DNA of 51,292 nucleotides, from the NCBI GenBank assembly GCA_023391425.1, contig JAEWAX010000140.1, forward strand, positions 1 to 51,292, read 5' to 3'. This document shows, piece after piece, positions 35,862 through 44,956 of the stretch. Numbering within the stretch: position 1 is the first letter of the stretch; each line of letters begins with the position of its first letter. The notes below the pieces were generated by a model that saw only the letters and a program-made list of their open reading frames with translations, ran no database searches and had not been told where the DNA came from. A program made the translations under genes and the position numbers. Source of the DNA: Bacillota bacterium. Lineage in GTDB: Bacteria > Bacillota > Clostridia > Acetivibrionales > DSM-1351.

Positions 35862-36384
35862 ACTGTACCTCCTTCTGGCGATATACATTTAAAATATCAT
35901 CAATATCCTCTACCTTCACTCTACCGTAAACCTTATCATCCACCATAACAACAGGTGCAAGGCCGCAAGCACCTATACATCGGACATCCTTAATTGTAAA
36001 TAACCCATCCTCCGTTGTTTCATTAGCTTCAATACCAAGCTTTTCTTTAAAACTTTTAACGATTTTATCTGCTCCCCTCACAAAACAGGCCGTTCCCATG
36101 CAAACACTGATAGTGTGTTTTCCGCTAGGTTTTGTTGTAAAATAGGAATAAAAACTGACTACACCATAAACCTCTGCACCGGGGATACCTAGCTTTCGTG
36201 CAACGAAGAGCTGCACATCTCTCGGTAGATATCCAAAAATGCCTTGAGCTTTATGAAGTATTTCAATCAGCGCACCCTTAGTTGTCTCAAGACTATCAAT
36301 AAAAGCCTCAAGCTCATTATACTTTTCCTTCGGAAATTCTCGTCCGGAAGGTTGCATTACATCGATTTCCTGAGGTTTTGTCAT
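35830..36384 (-). CDS. hydC: Hydrogenase subunit HydC (NuoE-like)
   Basis: A 184-residue thioredoxin-like [2Fe-2S] protein that partners HydB. The four ligands are CMGTAC (the Cx4C pair) and CIGAC (the Cx3C pair), separated by about 35 residues as usual. The helical N-terminal bundle LIEILHKAQGIFGYLP is typical of NuoE. It is the first gene of the leftward hydCBA operon. The ATG is preceded by a modest GGTGA-type site. The stop falls 32 bases inside hydB, which suggests translational coupling and fixed stoichiometry. Confidence 0.94.
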   Translation of the reverse strand: MTKPQEIDVMQPSGREFPKEKYNELEAFIDSLETTKGALIEILHKAQGIFGYLPRDVQLFVARKLGIPGAEVYGVVSFYSYFTTKPSGKHTISVCMGTACFVRGADKIVKSFKEKLGIEANETTEDGLFTIKDVRCIGACGLAPVVMVDDKVYGRVKVEDIDDILNVYRQKEVQYADKIPSGAK

Positions 36385-36598
36385 AATTAATCACCAACTT
36401 TTCAAATTACTTAGAATATTTAAAATATGTTCATGAATAATCATTCCAAAGAAGTTTAAGTTTAATGCATTTTATATATAAAAAAGCCAGTGGTGATTTC
36501 AAAATGGAATCTATAAAATAGACACAAAAGAAGTATTTATATATGCTGTTTCTTTGGGAATACTATATAAAACACTATAGGAGTTACTGATAATAAAT

Positions 36599-37630
36599 AT
36601 GAACAACCCACAAATATCTGGAACTGATAAAAACATGATCAATACGCAAAGATATAAAACCAATAAAAATATGAATGATATACAGCGATATGGAACAGAT
36701 AGAGGTATGAACGATATGCAAAGATACGGAATAGATAGACCAGGTCGTTTAAAGGAAGTGCTGCTGCATAGCCCAGAGTATTCCATAAGAAGAGTAAATG
36801 AGAACAATCTTCAGTTTTACCTTTTTGACAAGGTACCTGATTATAATCGTTTTATTGATGAACACTATGCCTACCATAAGCTTTTGACAGATAATGGAGT
36901 TGAAGTTCATGAATTATCTAATCTTATAGTCAATAATAGGGAATTAATGTCCTACCTCGTCAATTTGATATACTTAAACGACATAGCGGTCATAACAAGC
37001 AAAGGGGCAATATTATCATCAATGTGTCCTGGTGGTCGTCAATATGAAGAAATCGTTGTTAGAGAAGCACTGACAGCTCTTTCAATTCCAATCCTGCATG
37101 ACGTTGAGCCAGGGGAACAATTCGAAGGCTTTATTTCCTTGTTTCCTGATACTATCTTTGTAGCAGATACAGAACGACATTCTAAGGAATCGGCTGAACG
37201 TTTTTTTCTTTTTGCCCTACAGCATTTTCAATATATAGTTTATGCAGAAATACCGCAAGAAAGGCGTTTTATGCATCCAGACATGATATTCAACATGATA
37301 TCAGATCGATTGGGGTTAGTTTTTCCTCCAGCCTTTCTTAATTGCTGGCTTATCACAAAAAACGGTCGACAAAAAATCGATTTTATATCTTGGATGAAAA
37401 AGAGAACTATTGAACTAATTCCGATATCTGATGAAGAGCAACAGAAATGGGGTACATCGTTTATTTCTCTAGCACCTAACCATATTATTAATTACGATAT
37501 TTCTCTAAAACCTGCGACCCAGAAAGTATTGGAATCACTAGGAGTTCATTCTACACAATTTCATCCTGAGGCTTTGCTAGCCGGCGGTGGTAGCCTTAGA
37601 TGTTTAACTCTACAAATTTTAAGAGAATAA
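36599..37630 (+). CDS. Divergent arginine-deiminase-fold protein with N-terminal repeats
   Basis: A 343-residue member of the guanidine-group-modifying superfamily, distantly related to ArcA. Aligned with arcA it keeps candidates for the catalytic set: D128 (LNDIA), E176 (FEGF), H226 and D228 (MHPDMIF), and nucleophile C335 in GGGSLRCLTL. The arcA motifs RDPF and EGGD are altered, so the substrate is probably not arginine. Residues 12-48 hold three to four copies of a degenerate unit like MNDIQRYGTDRG, absent from arcA. AGGAG lies about 15 bases before the ATG, so a start within the repeats is possible. It is divergent from hydC. Confidence 0.75.
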   Translation: MNNPQISGTDKNMINTQRYKTNKNMNDIQRYGTDRGMNDMQRYGIDRPGRLKEVLLHSPEYSIRRVNENNLQFYLFDKVPDYNRFIDEHYAYHKLLTDNGVEVHELSNLIVNNRELMSYLVNLIYLNDIAVITSKGAILSSMCPGGRQYEEIVVREALTALSIPILHDVEPGEQFEGFISLFPDTIFVADTERHSKESAERFFLFALQHFQYIVYAEIPQERRFMHPDMIFNMISDRLGLVFPPAFLNCWLITKNGRQKIDFISWMKKRTIELIPISDEEQQKWGTSFISLAPNHIINYDISLKPATQKVLESLGVHSTQFHPEALLAGGGSLRCLTLQILRE

Positions 37631-37724
37631 GTATTATTTGTAAAATCCCTCAATAATCACCAAATACCATAGACAACTAATTTTTTTACAATATTTAACA
37701 TTCTCGAACCATTCAAACCTGTAT

Positions 37725-37755
37725 CAACGATAGTTGCTATCTGTTGTATTATAAT
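37725..37755 (+). promoter_or_regulatory. Promoter with overlapping palindrome for the PNPOx-like gene
   Basis: A TATAAT box (37750-37755) lies 25 bases before the ATG. Directly upstream, CAACGATAG TTG CTATCTGTTG (37725-37746) forms a near-palindrome covering the -35 position, as expected for a repressor site of MarR or related type (inference). Confidence 0.4.
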
Positions 37756-37779
37756 TAAAATTTTAGGAGGACCTAAACA

Positions 37780-38151
37780 ATGCTTACAGAAAAGTTTTTT
37801 GAAGTAAAAAATAAGGAAGGAGTTGTATCTATCGTATCCTGGGGTAATGCTGAGCCCCACGTTGTTAACACTTGGAATTTATATCTAAATGTGACATCCG
37901 ACGAAAGGCTTTTAATTCCTGCTGCTGGAATGCGAAGAACACAAAAAAACGTAGAGCAAAATGATAAAGTAAAGCTCACTTTAGGTAGTAAAGAAGTTAT
38001 GGGTTATAACTACCCAGGAACCGGCTTCTTGATTGAAGGAACCGCAAAATTCATTGAATCAGGTTTAGAATTTGATATGATGAAAGAAAAATTTCCTTTT
38101 CTAAGTAGGGTGTTAGAAATAACTGTAACATCTGCAACTCAAACACTTTAG
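37780..38151 (+). CDS. PNPOx-like FMN-binding protein
   Basis: A 123-residue split-barrel protein of the pyridoxamine 5'-phosphate oxidase superfamily. It reads GVVSIVSWGNAEPHVVNTWN (14-33) for the first strands, then LLIPAAGMRRTQKNVEQND, where flavin contacts usually lie, and GTGFLIEGTAKFIESG. It ends soon after, short for the fold, so it probably dimerises to build the flavin site. AGGAGG precedes the ATG. It is a single gene with its own promoter and terminator. Likely an FMN-binding reductase or stress protein; vitamin B6 oxidation is unlikely. Confidence 0.75.
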   Translation: MLTEKFFEVKNKEGVVSIVSWGNAEPHVVNTWNLYLNVTSDERLLIPAAGMRRTQKNVEQNDKVKLTLGSKEVMGYNYPGTGFLIEGTAKFIESGLEFDMMKEKFPFLSRVLEITVTSATQTL

Positions 38152-38181
38152 AAATGGTATTTTCAGGATAACCCATATGGC

Positions 38182-38239
38182 AAATAAACCTTTGAGATAT
38201 ACTGCAAGATTACTCTGCATATTTCTCAAAGGTTTATTT
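38182..38239. terminator. Terminator between PNPOx-like and ABC-F genes
   Basis: AAATAAACCTTTGAGA (38182-38197) pairs perfectly with TCTCAAAGGTTTATTT (38224-38239), a 16-bp stem with a 26-base loop between convergent genes. Confidence 0.7.
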
Positions 38240-38279
38240 ATCAAACTTTCAACTAAGCAACGAACCTGCCATCTGACTA

Positions 38280-40172
38280 CTAATTGAAATACTCCTCCAT
38301 CAACCTATCAATAGCCTTCTGCATCTCAATCTTTTCACCGTATAATATATTTAATTTTTCATAGTTATCGCAAAACTTATTAATTTCCTCTTCTACAACC
38401 TTCAAGTTGCCCTCCAACTCTTCTATTTGTTTTTCTATGTTCAGTTTCCCCCAATCAGTATTGTAGGTTTTTGCAGACTCAGGTATTTTCTTTTTATTTG
38501 CTTTTAATATCTTGTTCTCATCGCAAAAATTTTCAGTTACTGACGCATTCTTAAGCTGCATTGATTTTTCTTTATAGTATTCATAATTGCCGTCATAAAA
38601 TCTAAGATAGCCTTTGGATAGTTCTACCACTCTGCTTGCTATATTATTTAAAAAATATCTATCATGAGATACAAATAACAATGTACCTTTAAATGCTTTT
38701 AAGTAATCCTCTAATTCTTCCCTTGAATCAATATCTAAATGGTTTGTAGGTTCATCCAAAATTAGAAAATTAACTTCATTATACATAAGCACAGCTAGCT
38801 TAAGTCTGCTTCTTTCACCACCAGATAGTGTTCCGACCTTTTTAAATACCATTTCCCCTAAGAACATATATTTTGCAAGATATTCTCTTGCCTTTCCTTC
38901 ACTTATTGCTATCTCTTCTCTAAAGCATTCTAATATGGTCTTATTCTCATTCTCAAAGAATATATTCTGAGGCAAATATCCGAGTTTTATAGAACTCCCC
39001 AACGAGGCAAATCCATCATCTGCCTCCTCAATTCCTAATAGAATTTTCAGCATGGTTGATTTTCCACAACCATTTACACCTATCAATGCTACAGCTTCAC
39101 CACTTTTTATTAACAACTCAACTTTATTGAGGAGAACTTTCTGACCGTAGCTCTTACACAACTTCTTAATTATCACAACATCATTTCCAGACCTGACAGC
39201 ATTATTTACATTGATACTAATGCTCTCTCTTTCAAGTACGGGTTTATCTATTCTTTGGACCTTATCCAAAAGCTTTTGCATACTGGCTGCCCTTTTGAAA
39301 AATTTACTGTTATCCCCCCTCATTCCCCAATCTCTCAGCTGATCAATAGACTTTTCCATAGCTTTAATCTTTTTATTCTGATCTAAAAAGGCACTCATCT
39401 GAAGTTGTAGCTGTCTTTCCCTTTCTTTTACAAAATTTGTATAATTGCCATCGTAGCTCTTTGATGCCCTATCCTCTATTTCAATTATCTTGGTCACTAC
39501 ATTATCTAAGAAGTATCTGTCGTGAGATACTATTATTACTATACCTTTGTAATCTTTTAGGTATGCTTCAAGCCATTCCATAGTATCTAAATCCAAATGA
39601 TTGGAGGGTTCATCCAATAATAAAATATCAGGATTTTGAAGCAGTATTTTTCCAAGGATTATTGTGGTTTTTTCGCCACCGCTTAATTGCGAAAACAATT
39701 TTTCCTTGAACTTATCATTAATCTTAAGTCCAGTACAAACTTTACTTAACTTCTCTTCTTGTTCATAGCCACCCAAGTTCTCATACAGACTCTGAAGTTT
39801 TGAATACTTATTTAATAATCTCTCCATATTGGATTCATCAACGGTTGCAAGCTGTTTTTCCAACAATTCTAATTCCTTCTGTAAGCTATCAGCCTTTTCA
39901 AAAGCTGAATTCAATACATCAATAACCGTAAAGCTATCAGGGTAAATTGGTATCTGCTCAAGATAGCCTAATGTTGCCCCCTTTTTTATTGACAGCATAC
40001 CATTCTCATACCCTTCAATACCCATAATTATTTTTAAAAGTGTACTTTTTCCACATCCGTTACTGCCTACTATACCCACTTTCTCAGAGGTCTGCACCTC
40101 AAAGGTAATATCTTCTAGAACCATAGTTGCTCCATAATACTTTTGTATTTTGTTTAAGGCTAATTCAATCAT
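38280..40172 (-). CDS. ABC-F ribosome-associated ATPase
   Basis: A 630-residue soluble protein with two ABC domains and no membrane part. Walker A motifs are GSNGCGKST and GVNGCGKST, signatures LSGGEKTTIILGK and LSGGERSRLKLAV, and Walker B LLLDEPSNHLDL and LILDEPTNHLDI. The inter-domain linker (about 240-320) is charged and helical, with a coiled-coil C-terminus. ABC-F proteins act on the ribosomal E site; some give resistance to lincosamides, pleuromutilins or streptogramins. The class of this one cannot be told from sequence by eye. GGAGGAGA precedes the ATG. The leader contains a terminator-like structure (40261-40326), which suggests attenuation control and favours a resistance-type role. 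Confidence 0.9.
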   Translation of the reverse strand: MIELALNKIQKYYGATMVLEDITFEVQTSEKVGIVGSNGCGKSTLLKIIMGIEGYENGMLSIKKGATLGYLEQIPIYPDSFTVIDVLNSAFEKADSLQKELELLEKQLATVDESNMERLLNKYSKLQSLYENLGGYEQEEKLSKVCTGLKINDKFKEKLFSQLSGGEKTTIILGKILLQNPDILLLDEPSNHLDLDTMEWLEAYLKDYKGIVIIVSHDRYFLDNVVTKIIEIEDRASKSYDGNYTNFVKERERQLQLQMSAFLDQNKKIKAMEKSIDQLRDWGMRGDNSKFFKRAASMQKLLDKVQRIDKPVLERESISINVNNAVRSGNDVVIIKKLCKSYGQKVLLNKVELLIKSGEAVALIGVNGCGKSTMLKILLGIEEADDGFASLGSSIKLGYLPQNIFFENENKTILECFREEIAISEGKAREYLAKYMFLGEMVFKKVGTLSGGERSRLKLAVLMYNEVNFLILDEPTNHLDIDSREELEDYLKAFKGTLLFVSHDRYFLNNIASRVVELSKGYLRFYDGNYEYYKEKSMQLKNASVTENFCDENKILKANKKKIPESAKTYNTDWGKLNIEKQIEELEGNLKVVEEEINKFCDNYEKLNILYGEKIEMQKAIDRLMEEYFN

Positions 40173-40260
40173 TATAATCTCCTCCTATTATTTCTTCATT
40201 TTTAGTCATTCTAAGCTTTAGCAGTAGGAATATCATTACTCTGCAATTCACTGCATAAAA

Positions 40261-40326
40261 ATAAGCCCACTGTCTGATGCTCCCTAATAGATAACTATTA
40301 GATGAGCTAGACAATAAAAGGCTTAT
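40261..40326 (-). promoter_or_regulatory. Attenuator-like stem in the ABC-F leader
   Basis: Four nested helices fill 66 bases: ATAAGCC (40261) with GGCTTAT (40320), TGTCT (40271) with AGACA (40309), GCTC (40279) with GAGC (40304), AATAG (40286) with CTATT (40295). On the minus strand the outer helix is followed by TTTTTATG, as in a terminator. It lies 88 bases before the ABC-F start. Such leaders control several ABC-F resistance genes by drug-sensed readthrough. Confidence 0.5.
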
Positions 40327-40356
40327 GGAAGTAGGTGTATCCTATGTAAAAAACAA

Positions 40357-40384
40357 AAGACTCAAGGCATAAACCCTGAGTCTT
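40357..40384 (-). terminator. Terminator after the small ORF
   Basis: AAGACTCA (40357-40364) pairs with TGAGTCTT (40377-40384), extended by two inner G-C pairs. On the minus strand it is followed by TTGTTTTTT. It ends a transcript from the small ORF just upstream. Confidence 0.65.
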
Positions 40385-40434
40385 AGAAAATCTTGATTAA
40401 TTAGCAATATTATTTCATATATAGTGAAAGCTGC

Positions 40435-40599
40435 TAATCGAAAGATACAGAATCATGGATTATACAATAGTCAGTACTTATTCTAAAAAAGGACGCACTT
40501 CTCCCTCTGAAAGCTGAAATTGCGCTTTTAGAAATGGCGCTACTGTATTTCCATTGTTTATTCAAAGAAACCACATCTATACTAACTATATTTGCCATG
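40435..40599 (-). CDS. Small ORF with perfect ribosome site, possibly frameshifted
   Basis: A 54-codon frame starts ATG at 40599, seven bases after AAGGAGG, and begins MANIVSIDVVSLNKQWKYSS. From about codon 17 a different frame looks more protein-like, reading NGNTVAPFLKAQFQLSEGEV and ending RPFLE-stop at about 40482. Either a frameshift has broken a gene of about 40 codons, or one of the two readings is fortuitous. It has its own downstream terminator at 40357, supporting a real transcription unit. No family is recognised. Confidence 0.4.
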
Positions 40600-40673
40600 A
40601 TCTACCCTCCTTTTAACGTAATTAAATGAATTATACCTCAAAACTTGGTAATTTACAATGTTTTTTTAGACGT

Positions 40674-41684
40674 CTAAATAAAATTCTTATAATCATTCCA
40701 ATTTCTTTTTAACAGTTCAGGAGTATCTAATCCATAAGGGCAATGATTTTTACAATTATTACAATGATTACAGTCATCCACTCTTTTCATCTTTTCCTGC
40801 CATTCTTCATTTAAATATACAGAAGTTGGTGCCCTTCTTACCATCAAGGACATTCTTGCCGAGGTTGGAATATCGATGTTTGCAGGACATGGCAGACAAT
40901 AGCCACAGCCTCTGCAAAACTCTCCTCCGAGTTCCTTTTTGTCATGCTCAATAATATTCGCTAACTCCTGATTCAAAACAGGGGGATTTTCAATATATGA
41001 GATGAATTCATTGAGCTCTGCCTCCCTTTGCACACCCCAAATAGGCAGTACATTGTCATACTGAGCTAAATATGCATAAGCTGCTGCTGAATTAGAAATA
41101 AGTCCTCCAGATAATGCCTTCATAGCAATAAAGCCAATTTCATATTTATTGCATTTATTTACTAATTCAATTTCCTCATCTGTTGCTAAATAACTGAATG
41201 GGTATTGAATTGTTTCATATAAACCTGATTCAGCTGCTTCTATGGCTACTTTAATTTTATGATTTGTAATACCTATATGACGAATCTTTCCTTTATCCTT
41301 TGCTTCAAGCATTGCTTCATACATTCCATTACCATCACCCGGTTTTGGACAAAAAGCAGGATTATGAAATTGAAAAATATCTATATACTCTGTTTTTAGC
41401 ATTTCTAGAGATGTGTTTAACTGTTCCCAGAAATCTTTTACATTAGTAGCCATTGTTTTTGATGCAATATAAATTTTATCGCGGACATCACTAAGAGCAT
41501 AACCTATTTTTTCTTCACTGTCTGTGTAAAACCTTGCAGTGTCAAAAAAATTAATTCCACTGTAATATGCCTTTCTCAGTATAATTTTTGCTTCTTCCTT
41601 GCTAATACGTTGAATTGGCAAGGCACCAAACCCATTTTTATTAACACAAATGCCTGTCTTCCCTAATGTTACTTTAACCATCAT
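40674..41684 (-). CDS. Aldo/keto reductase with C-terminal 4Fe-4S ferredoxin domain
   Basis: A 336-residue cytoplasmic oxidoreductase. The aldo/keto reductase barrel carries the full catalytic tetrad D48, Y53 (FFDTARFY), K76 (ASKTM) and H107 (FQFHNP). The C-terminal third has two cysteine sets, CRGCGYCLPCPANIDIP and CNHCNNCKNHCPYG, typical of the iron-sulfur AKR group common in anaerobes. The substrate is unknown. The ATG at 41684 has GAAGGG six bases upstream. It is third in a probable leftward set: Nudix, MFS transporter, AKR, with gaps of 62 and 112 bases. Confidence 0.88.
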   Translation of the reverse strand: MMVKVTLGKTGICVNKNGFGALPIQRISKEEAKIILRKAYYSGINFFDTARFYTDSEEKIGYALSDVRDKIYIASKTMATNVKDFWEQLNTSLEMLKTEYIDIFQFHNPAFCPKPGDGNGMYEAMLEAKDKGKIRHIGITNHKIKVAIEAAESGLYETIQYPFSYLATDEEIELVNKCNKYEIGFIAMKALSGGLISNSAAAYAYLAQYDNVLPIWGVQREAELNEFISYIENPPVLNQELANIIEHDKKELGGEFCRGCGYCLPCPANIDIPTSARMSLMVRRAPTSVYLNEEWQEKMKRVDDCNHCNNCKNHCPYGLDTPELLKRNWNDYKNFI

Positions 41685-41796
41685 TTCTTTCCCTTCTAAA
41701 TACAAATAATAGAAACATTAATACTTTACCCAAATTATACCATAAAGTCTGTAAATTAATAACTACGACAATTGATTTATTGAAAACAAAGAAGAT

Positions 41797-43020
41797 TTAT
41801 TCATACTTCCCCTTTACTTTCGTTGCAACATAAAGATTTACTAACGATAGTGCTGCAGCTAGAAAGAATATATACTGTGGTCCCCAAACACTCCAAACAA
41901 TTCCGCCCAAGTATGCACATATTATTGAAACGAAATGGTCCATGCTTACTCCAAGAGAAAGCGTTGGTGTAATATCTGCTGCATCTATAGCTATAGAACG
42001 TAAATAAATAGTTCTAACCATACCAAACTGTGTAGACATTTTATCCAGAATAACCAAAACATAGGTTAGCATAACTGGAATACCAACTAATGCAAGTTTA
42101 CCTGCGACAAAACCTGCACTCATTAGGCCATATAGCAGGTATACAACAATATATGACAGTGCATCTGCATATAGGATAGTCTTAATACCAAATCTGTCAA
42201 GCCATCTTCCAACTGCGGGGATAAAGATGGTTCCTATTAACGAACCCGCAATACCTAAAATTGCAATTGTGTCGGCTTTTTTGTTTAATATTTCTATCAA
42301 CACCCAGGGTCCATATACTATCATCATCTGTTTTTGAACACCAAACATAACAACAAGAATATAATAGTATTTATATTGTTTTCTAAAAATAAAATTTAAC
42401 TTCTTTTGATTATGTATATCACTACTTTTATTTATTCGTTGCAAAAAAATTAAAAGAATAAGTACAAAAGTTAATACAAATGCGGATGTTAAGAAAATCC
42501 ATTTAATTTTTGATGTAAAACTAAAGAATCCTGTTTTAAATCCAATAAATACCAACACACTTGCCAACATAGCAAACCCCGTATAAACTCCTTTATATTG
42601 GCCCATCCGCTTACCAATATTGTCATCCTTTATAAGAGACATACCTATACTATCTTGAAGAGGCATAAATAAATGCTGTCCCATGGAATTTATAAAAATA
42701 AAAACCAGCATTACCGCAAATGTTGGAGTAAACAGTCCAAGTACGGTTATGCCTATTATACTAAGTATCTGAGCAATAATAGATATCTTGATGTCAGATA
42801 AAAAGGATAAACCAGCAACAACGAATATCAGAATAAGTCCAGGTAGTTCTCTAGGGAACTCTATTGCACCCCTTTGATATGCTGTCACGTTATAAGCATC
42901 CTTAAAATAGTTAGATATTACATCACCGCTCAGTCCCAACCCAAATGCAGTAAGCGCGATGATGAAGAAATAAACAAGTAAGCTCTTACTTATTTTCTTT
43001 GACTTTATTTGTTTTATCAT
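41797..43020 (-). CDS. MFS transporter
   Basis: A 407-residue integral membrane protein with about twelve hydrophobic helices and the basic central loop expected of the major facilitator superfamily (QRINKSSDIHNQKKLNFIFR, about 193-212). Conserved loop features include RMGQYKGVYTGF (137-148) and GRWLDRFG (270-277), matching MFS loop motifs. The substrate is unknown; drug or sugar efflux are both possible. The ATG is preceded by AAGGGGA. It lies 62 bases downstream of the Nudix gene on the same strand. Confidence 0.82.
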   Translation of the reverse strand: MIKQIKSKKISKSLLVYFFIIALTAFGLGLSGDVISNYFKDAYNVTAYQRGAIEFPRELPGLILIFVVAGLSFLSDIKISIIAQILSIIGITVLGLFTPTFAVMLVFIFINSMGQHLFMPLQDSIGMSLIKDDNIGKRMGQYKGVYTGFAMLASVLVFIGFKTGFFSFTSKIKWIFLTSAFVLTFVLILLIFLQRINKSSDIHNQKKLNFIFRKQYKYYYILVVMFGVQKQMMIVYGPWVLIEILNKKADTIAILGIAGSLIGTIFIPAVGRWLDRFGIKTILYADALSYIVVYLLYGLMSAGFVAGKLALVGIPVMLTYVLVILDKMSTQFGMVRTIYLRSIAIDAADITPTLSLGVSMDHFVSIICAYLGGIVWSVWGPQYIFFLAAALSLVNLYVATKVKGKYE

Positions 43021-43082
43021 GTAAGTCGTCCCCTTAAATTTATATTTGCACGAGAAAAAATTGCTCCAGCTGCTTATTAAGG

Positions 43083-43559
43083 CTATATACCATAGAAAGA
43101 GTACTCTCCATTTTTCTCCCTTGATACAAATGGAATATTTTTAAGAGCATTCTCAGAGTTATCAATAACTCCCTGCAAAATTACTCTAGTAAGATCCGGA
43201 ACGTCGGGAGATTTAACAGCTTCATATATGTCCATGAAAAGTGCCTCACTGTTTTCCCTGTTATCAGAATTTGGGGTTCCGGATACATAGTCCATTAAAA
43301 ATACTGCGTACCAATCCTTTAGATTAAATCGAACACCTACTAGTTTTGTAGGTTGTGCAACAACAGTTGTCTCCTCTAAAAGTTCTCGACGCAATGCATC
43401 CTGTGGAGTTTCCTTCATTTTTACATATCCGCCAGGGATAATAAGCTTACCCTTTCCTGCACCATAGGTATGCCTTACCAATAAAACTTCATTTCCCTTC
43501 AGAACAACTCCACCAACAGACTGGCACCAGTTTGTATTTTCTTCGTGATTTGTATTCAA
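43083..43559 (-). CDS. Nudix hydrolase
   Basis: A 158-residue Nudix-fold pyrophosphatase. The Nudix box lies at 44-66: GYVKMKETPQDALRRELLEE then TTV, with metal-binding R58, E59, E62 and E63 kept and the usual Gly replaced by Thr. Substrates could be NDP-sugars, dinucleotides or oxidised nucleotides. The start is TTG at 43559 with GGAGG six bases upstream. It opens the set with the MFS transporter and aldo/keto reductase genes. Confidence 0.85.
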   Translation of the reverse strand: MNTNHEENTNWCQSVGGVVLKGNEVLLVRHTYGAGKGKLIIPGGYVKMKETPQDALRRELLEETTVVAQPTKLVGVRFNLKDWYAVFLMDYVSGTPNSDNRENSEALFMDIYEAVKSPDVPDLTRVILQGVIDNSENALKNIPFVSREKNGEYSFYGI

Positions 43560-43711
43560 AATATGCCTCCATATATTATTAATGTGTTTAATAAACTAGT
43601 CCTTTACCAAACAAAAATATAGCACGAAAATTCAGAGTATGCAAACCAAATTCTAAAGATTTGGACATTATTTAGAGTCTATATGGCGAGCATATCGAAG
43701 CCGGTGAGATT

Positions 43712-43837
43712 TTAACGAAATTTTAAATTCTCAGTATCTTTGGCAATAATCCCGTAAGTTCCACATCCATAAAAAATGCTGTTTGAAATATCTATTCCCT
43801 TTGATAAATCAAAATTCAGCGCACCTCCTGGTTCCAC
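43712..43837 (-). pseudogene. C-terminal remnant of a lost gene
   Basis: A 41-codon stretch beginning at a GTG (43837) reads VEPGGALNFDLSKGIDISNS followed by IFYGCGTYGIIAKDTENLK, ending in TAA. Composition is clearly protein-like, with a beta-helix flavour, but there is no ribosome site and a stop lies five codons upstream. It is probably a gene tail left by deletion in the 585-base gap, which also holds the repeat at 43904. Confidence 0.3.
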
Positions 43838-43903
43838 ATAATTTCTATTTTACCATAACATGTAATACTTTGTAATTGCTTATTTTAGCCAATAACTGAA
43901 GAA

Positions 43904-44018
43904 AAGCCCCTTAACCATTCATATCAGGTTAAGGGGCTTGGCCCACCACAAAATACACAATATATCAAATTAAAATCCATGCATAAATTCCTCACATGCT
44001 GTACTAATAAGTTAATAT
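43904..44018. repeat. Dispersed hairpin-tail repeat, copy B
   Basis: A perfect 13-bp hairpin, AAGCCCCTTAACC (43904-43916) with its mate at 43927-43939, is followed by CCCACCACA, ATGCATAAATTCCT and CTAATAAGTTAATAT. Stem sequence matches copy C and tail words match copies A and C. On the minus strand the hairpin is followed by TTTTCTTC. Confidence 0.65.
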
Positions 44019-44144
44019 CGGAAGTTCTCACTGGGAAACTCAGATATTACCCTCAAAAATTCACATATTGGAAATGAAAGTGGTTATGTGGACCAGTTTA
44101 TTAGTTCTTATTTACACAAATAAGCGCCCCATATGCAGCTCGAT

Positions 44145-44852
44145 CTAATCTTTCTGAAAAACTTCATTAGGTAACTTAATTAGCTGCAAATGTAATATTG
44201 GTAGCAAACCATTTATATTTTCAATACATTTCTGAACTTCGTGCTTTTGCTCCTCTTGGGATAAGTGACTATCAAGCATTGGGCTTCTTATATAATTAAT
44301 AAACGCATTCTTTTCAATGTCAGCCAGCTCTTTAAGCTTTACTAACATATCCTTTGCTACAGTTAGTGGTACACCTATATCAATAAAGTATTTAAGAAAT
44401 TTGCAGACTGTCATGCTGTAAGCCGGAAACATTGTATTACTCTTGTCTGTAGAGATAATTATGCGGAGATTAATCAAGTCGTTTATGTGTTCGTCACTAA
44501 AACCAATCCCCTTGATTTGTGATATGCTAACTGGATTTTGATCAATGCCATAAGGTAATAATTTATTTACAGATTCGAGTATCTGCAAGCCAAATTCATT
44601 TACTATATTTGTGTCATAGTTTACCAATTTCTTTATTTGATTTAACGTAAAATCAGCATTTTTCATTTTTTCTACAAACTTTAATTTCTCAATAAATTCT
44701 TCATCATAATATGCCATATTCTTCGCTGATTTTTGCGGTAACGGCAAAATGCCCTCCTTAATATAAAAATTAATTGTAGCTCGAGTCATGTTAGTTAATT
44801 TTTCAAGCTCCCTCATTGGAATCATTTTCTTAATCTCGGATTTGTTCTTCAC
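44145..44852 (-). CDS. MerR-family regulator
   Basis: A 235-residue transcription factor. The N-terminal winged helix is MerR-type: MRELEKLTNMTRATINFYIK (about 13-32), EGILPLPQKSAKNMAYYDEE, then the second helix set and the dimerisation helix. The C-terminal 150 residues form a long helical sensing domain with no recognised metal or drug site. It is divergent from an acyltransferase gene over 171 bases that contain a perfect 26-bp palindrome, so it probably controls both. Confidence 0.8.
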   Translation of the reverse strand: MKNKSEIKKMIPMRELEKLTNMTRATINFYIKEGILPLPQKSAKNMAYYDEEFIEKLKFVEKMKNADFTLNQIKKLVNYDTNIVNEFGLQILESVNKLLPYGIDQNPVSISQIKGIGFSDEHINDLINLRIIISTDKSNTMFPAYSMTVCKFLKYFIDIGVPLTVAKDMLVKLKELADIEKNAFINYIRSPMLDSHLSQEEQKHEVQKCIENINGLLPILHLQLIKLPNEVFQKD

Positions 44853-44956
44853 GCTATCACCCCATCAACGAAAGTGTAAACTAAAGCTTTTTACTTGTCA
44901 AATAAAAACTCATTGAAATATATATTGACACATATTGAAAATATAATCATAATATG

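Noticed and set aside
36635..36740. Tandem repeats before the deiminase paralogue as a CRISPR-like array
   Set aside because: They are in-frame, degenerate 36-39 base coding repeats without spacers.
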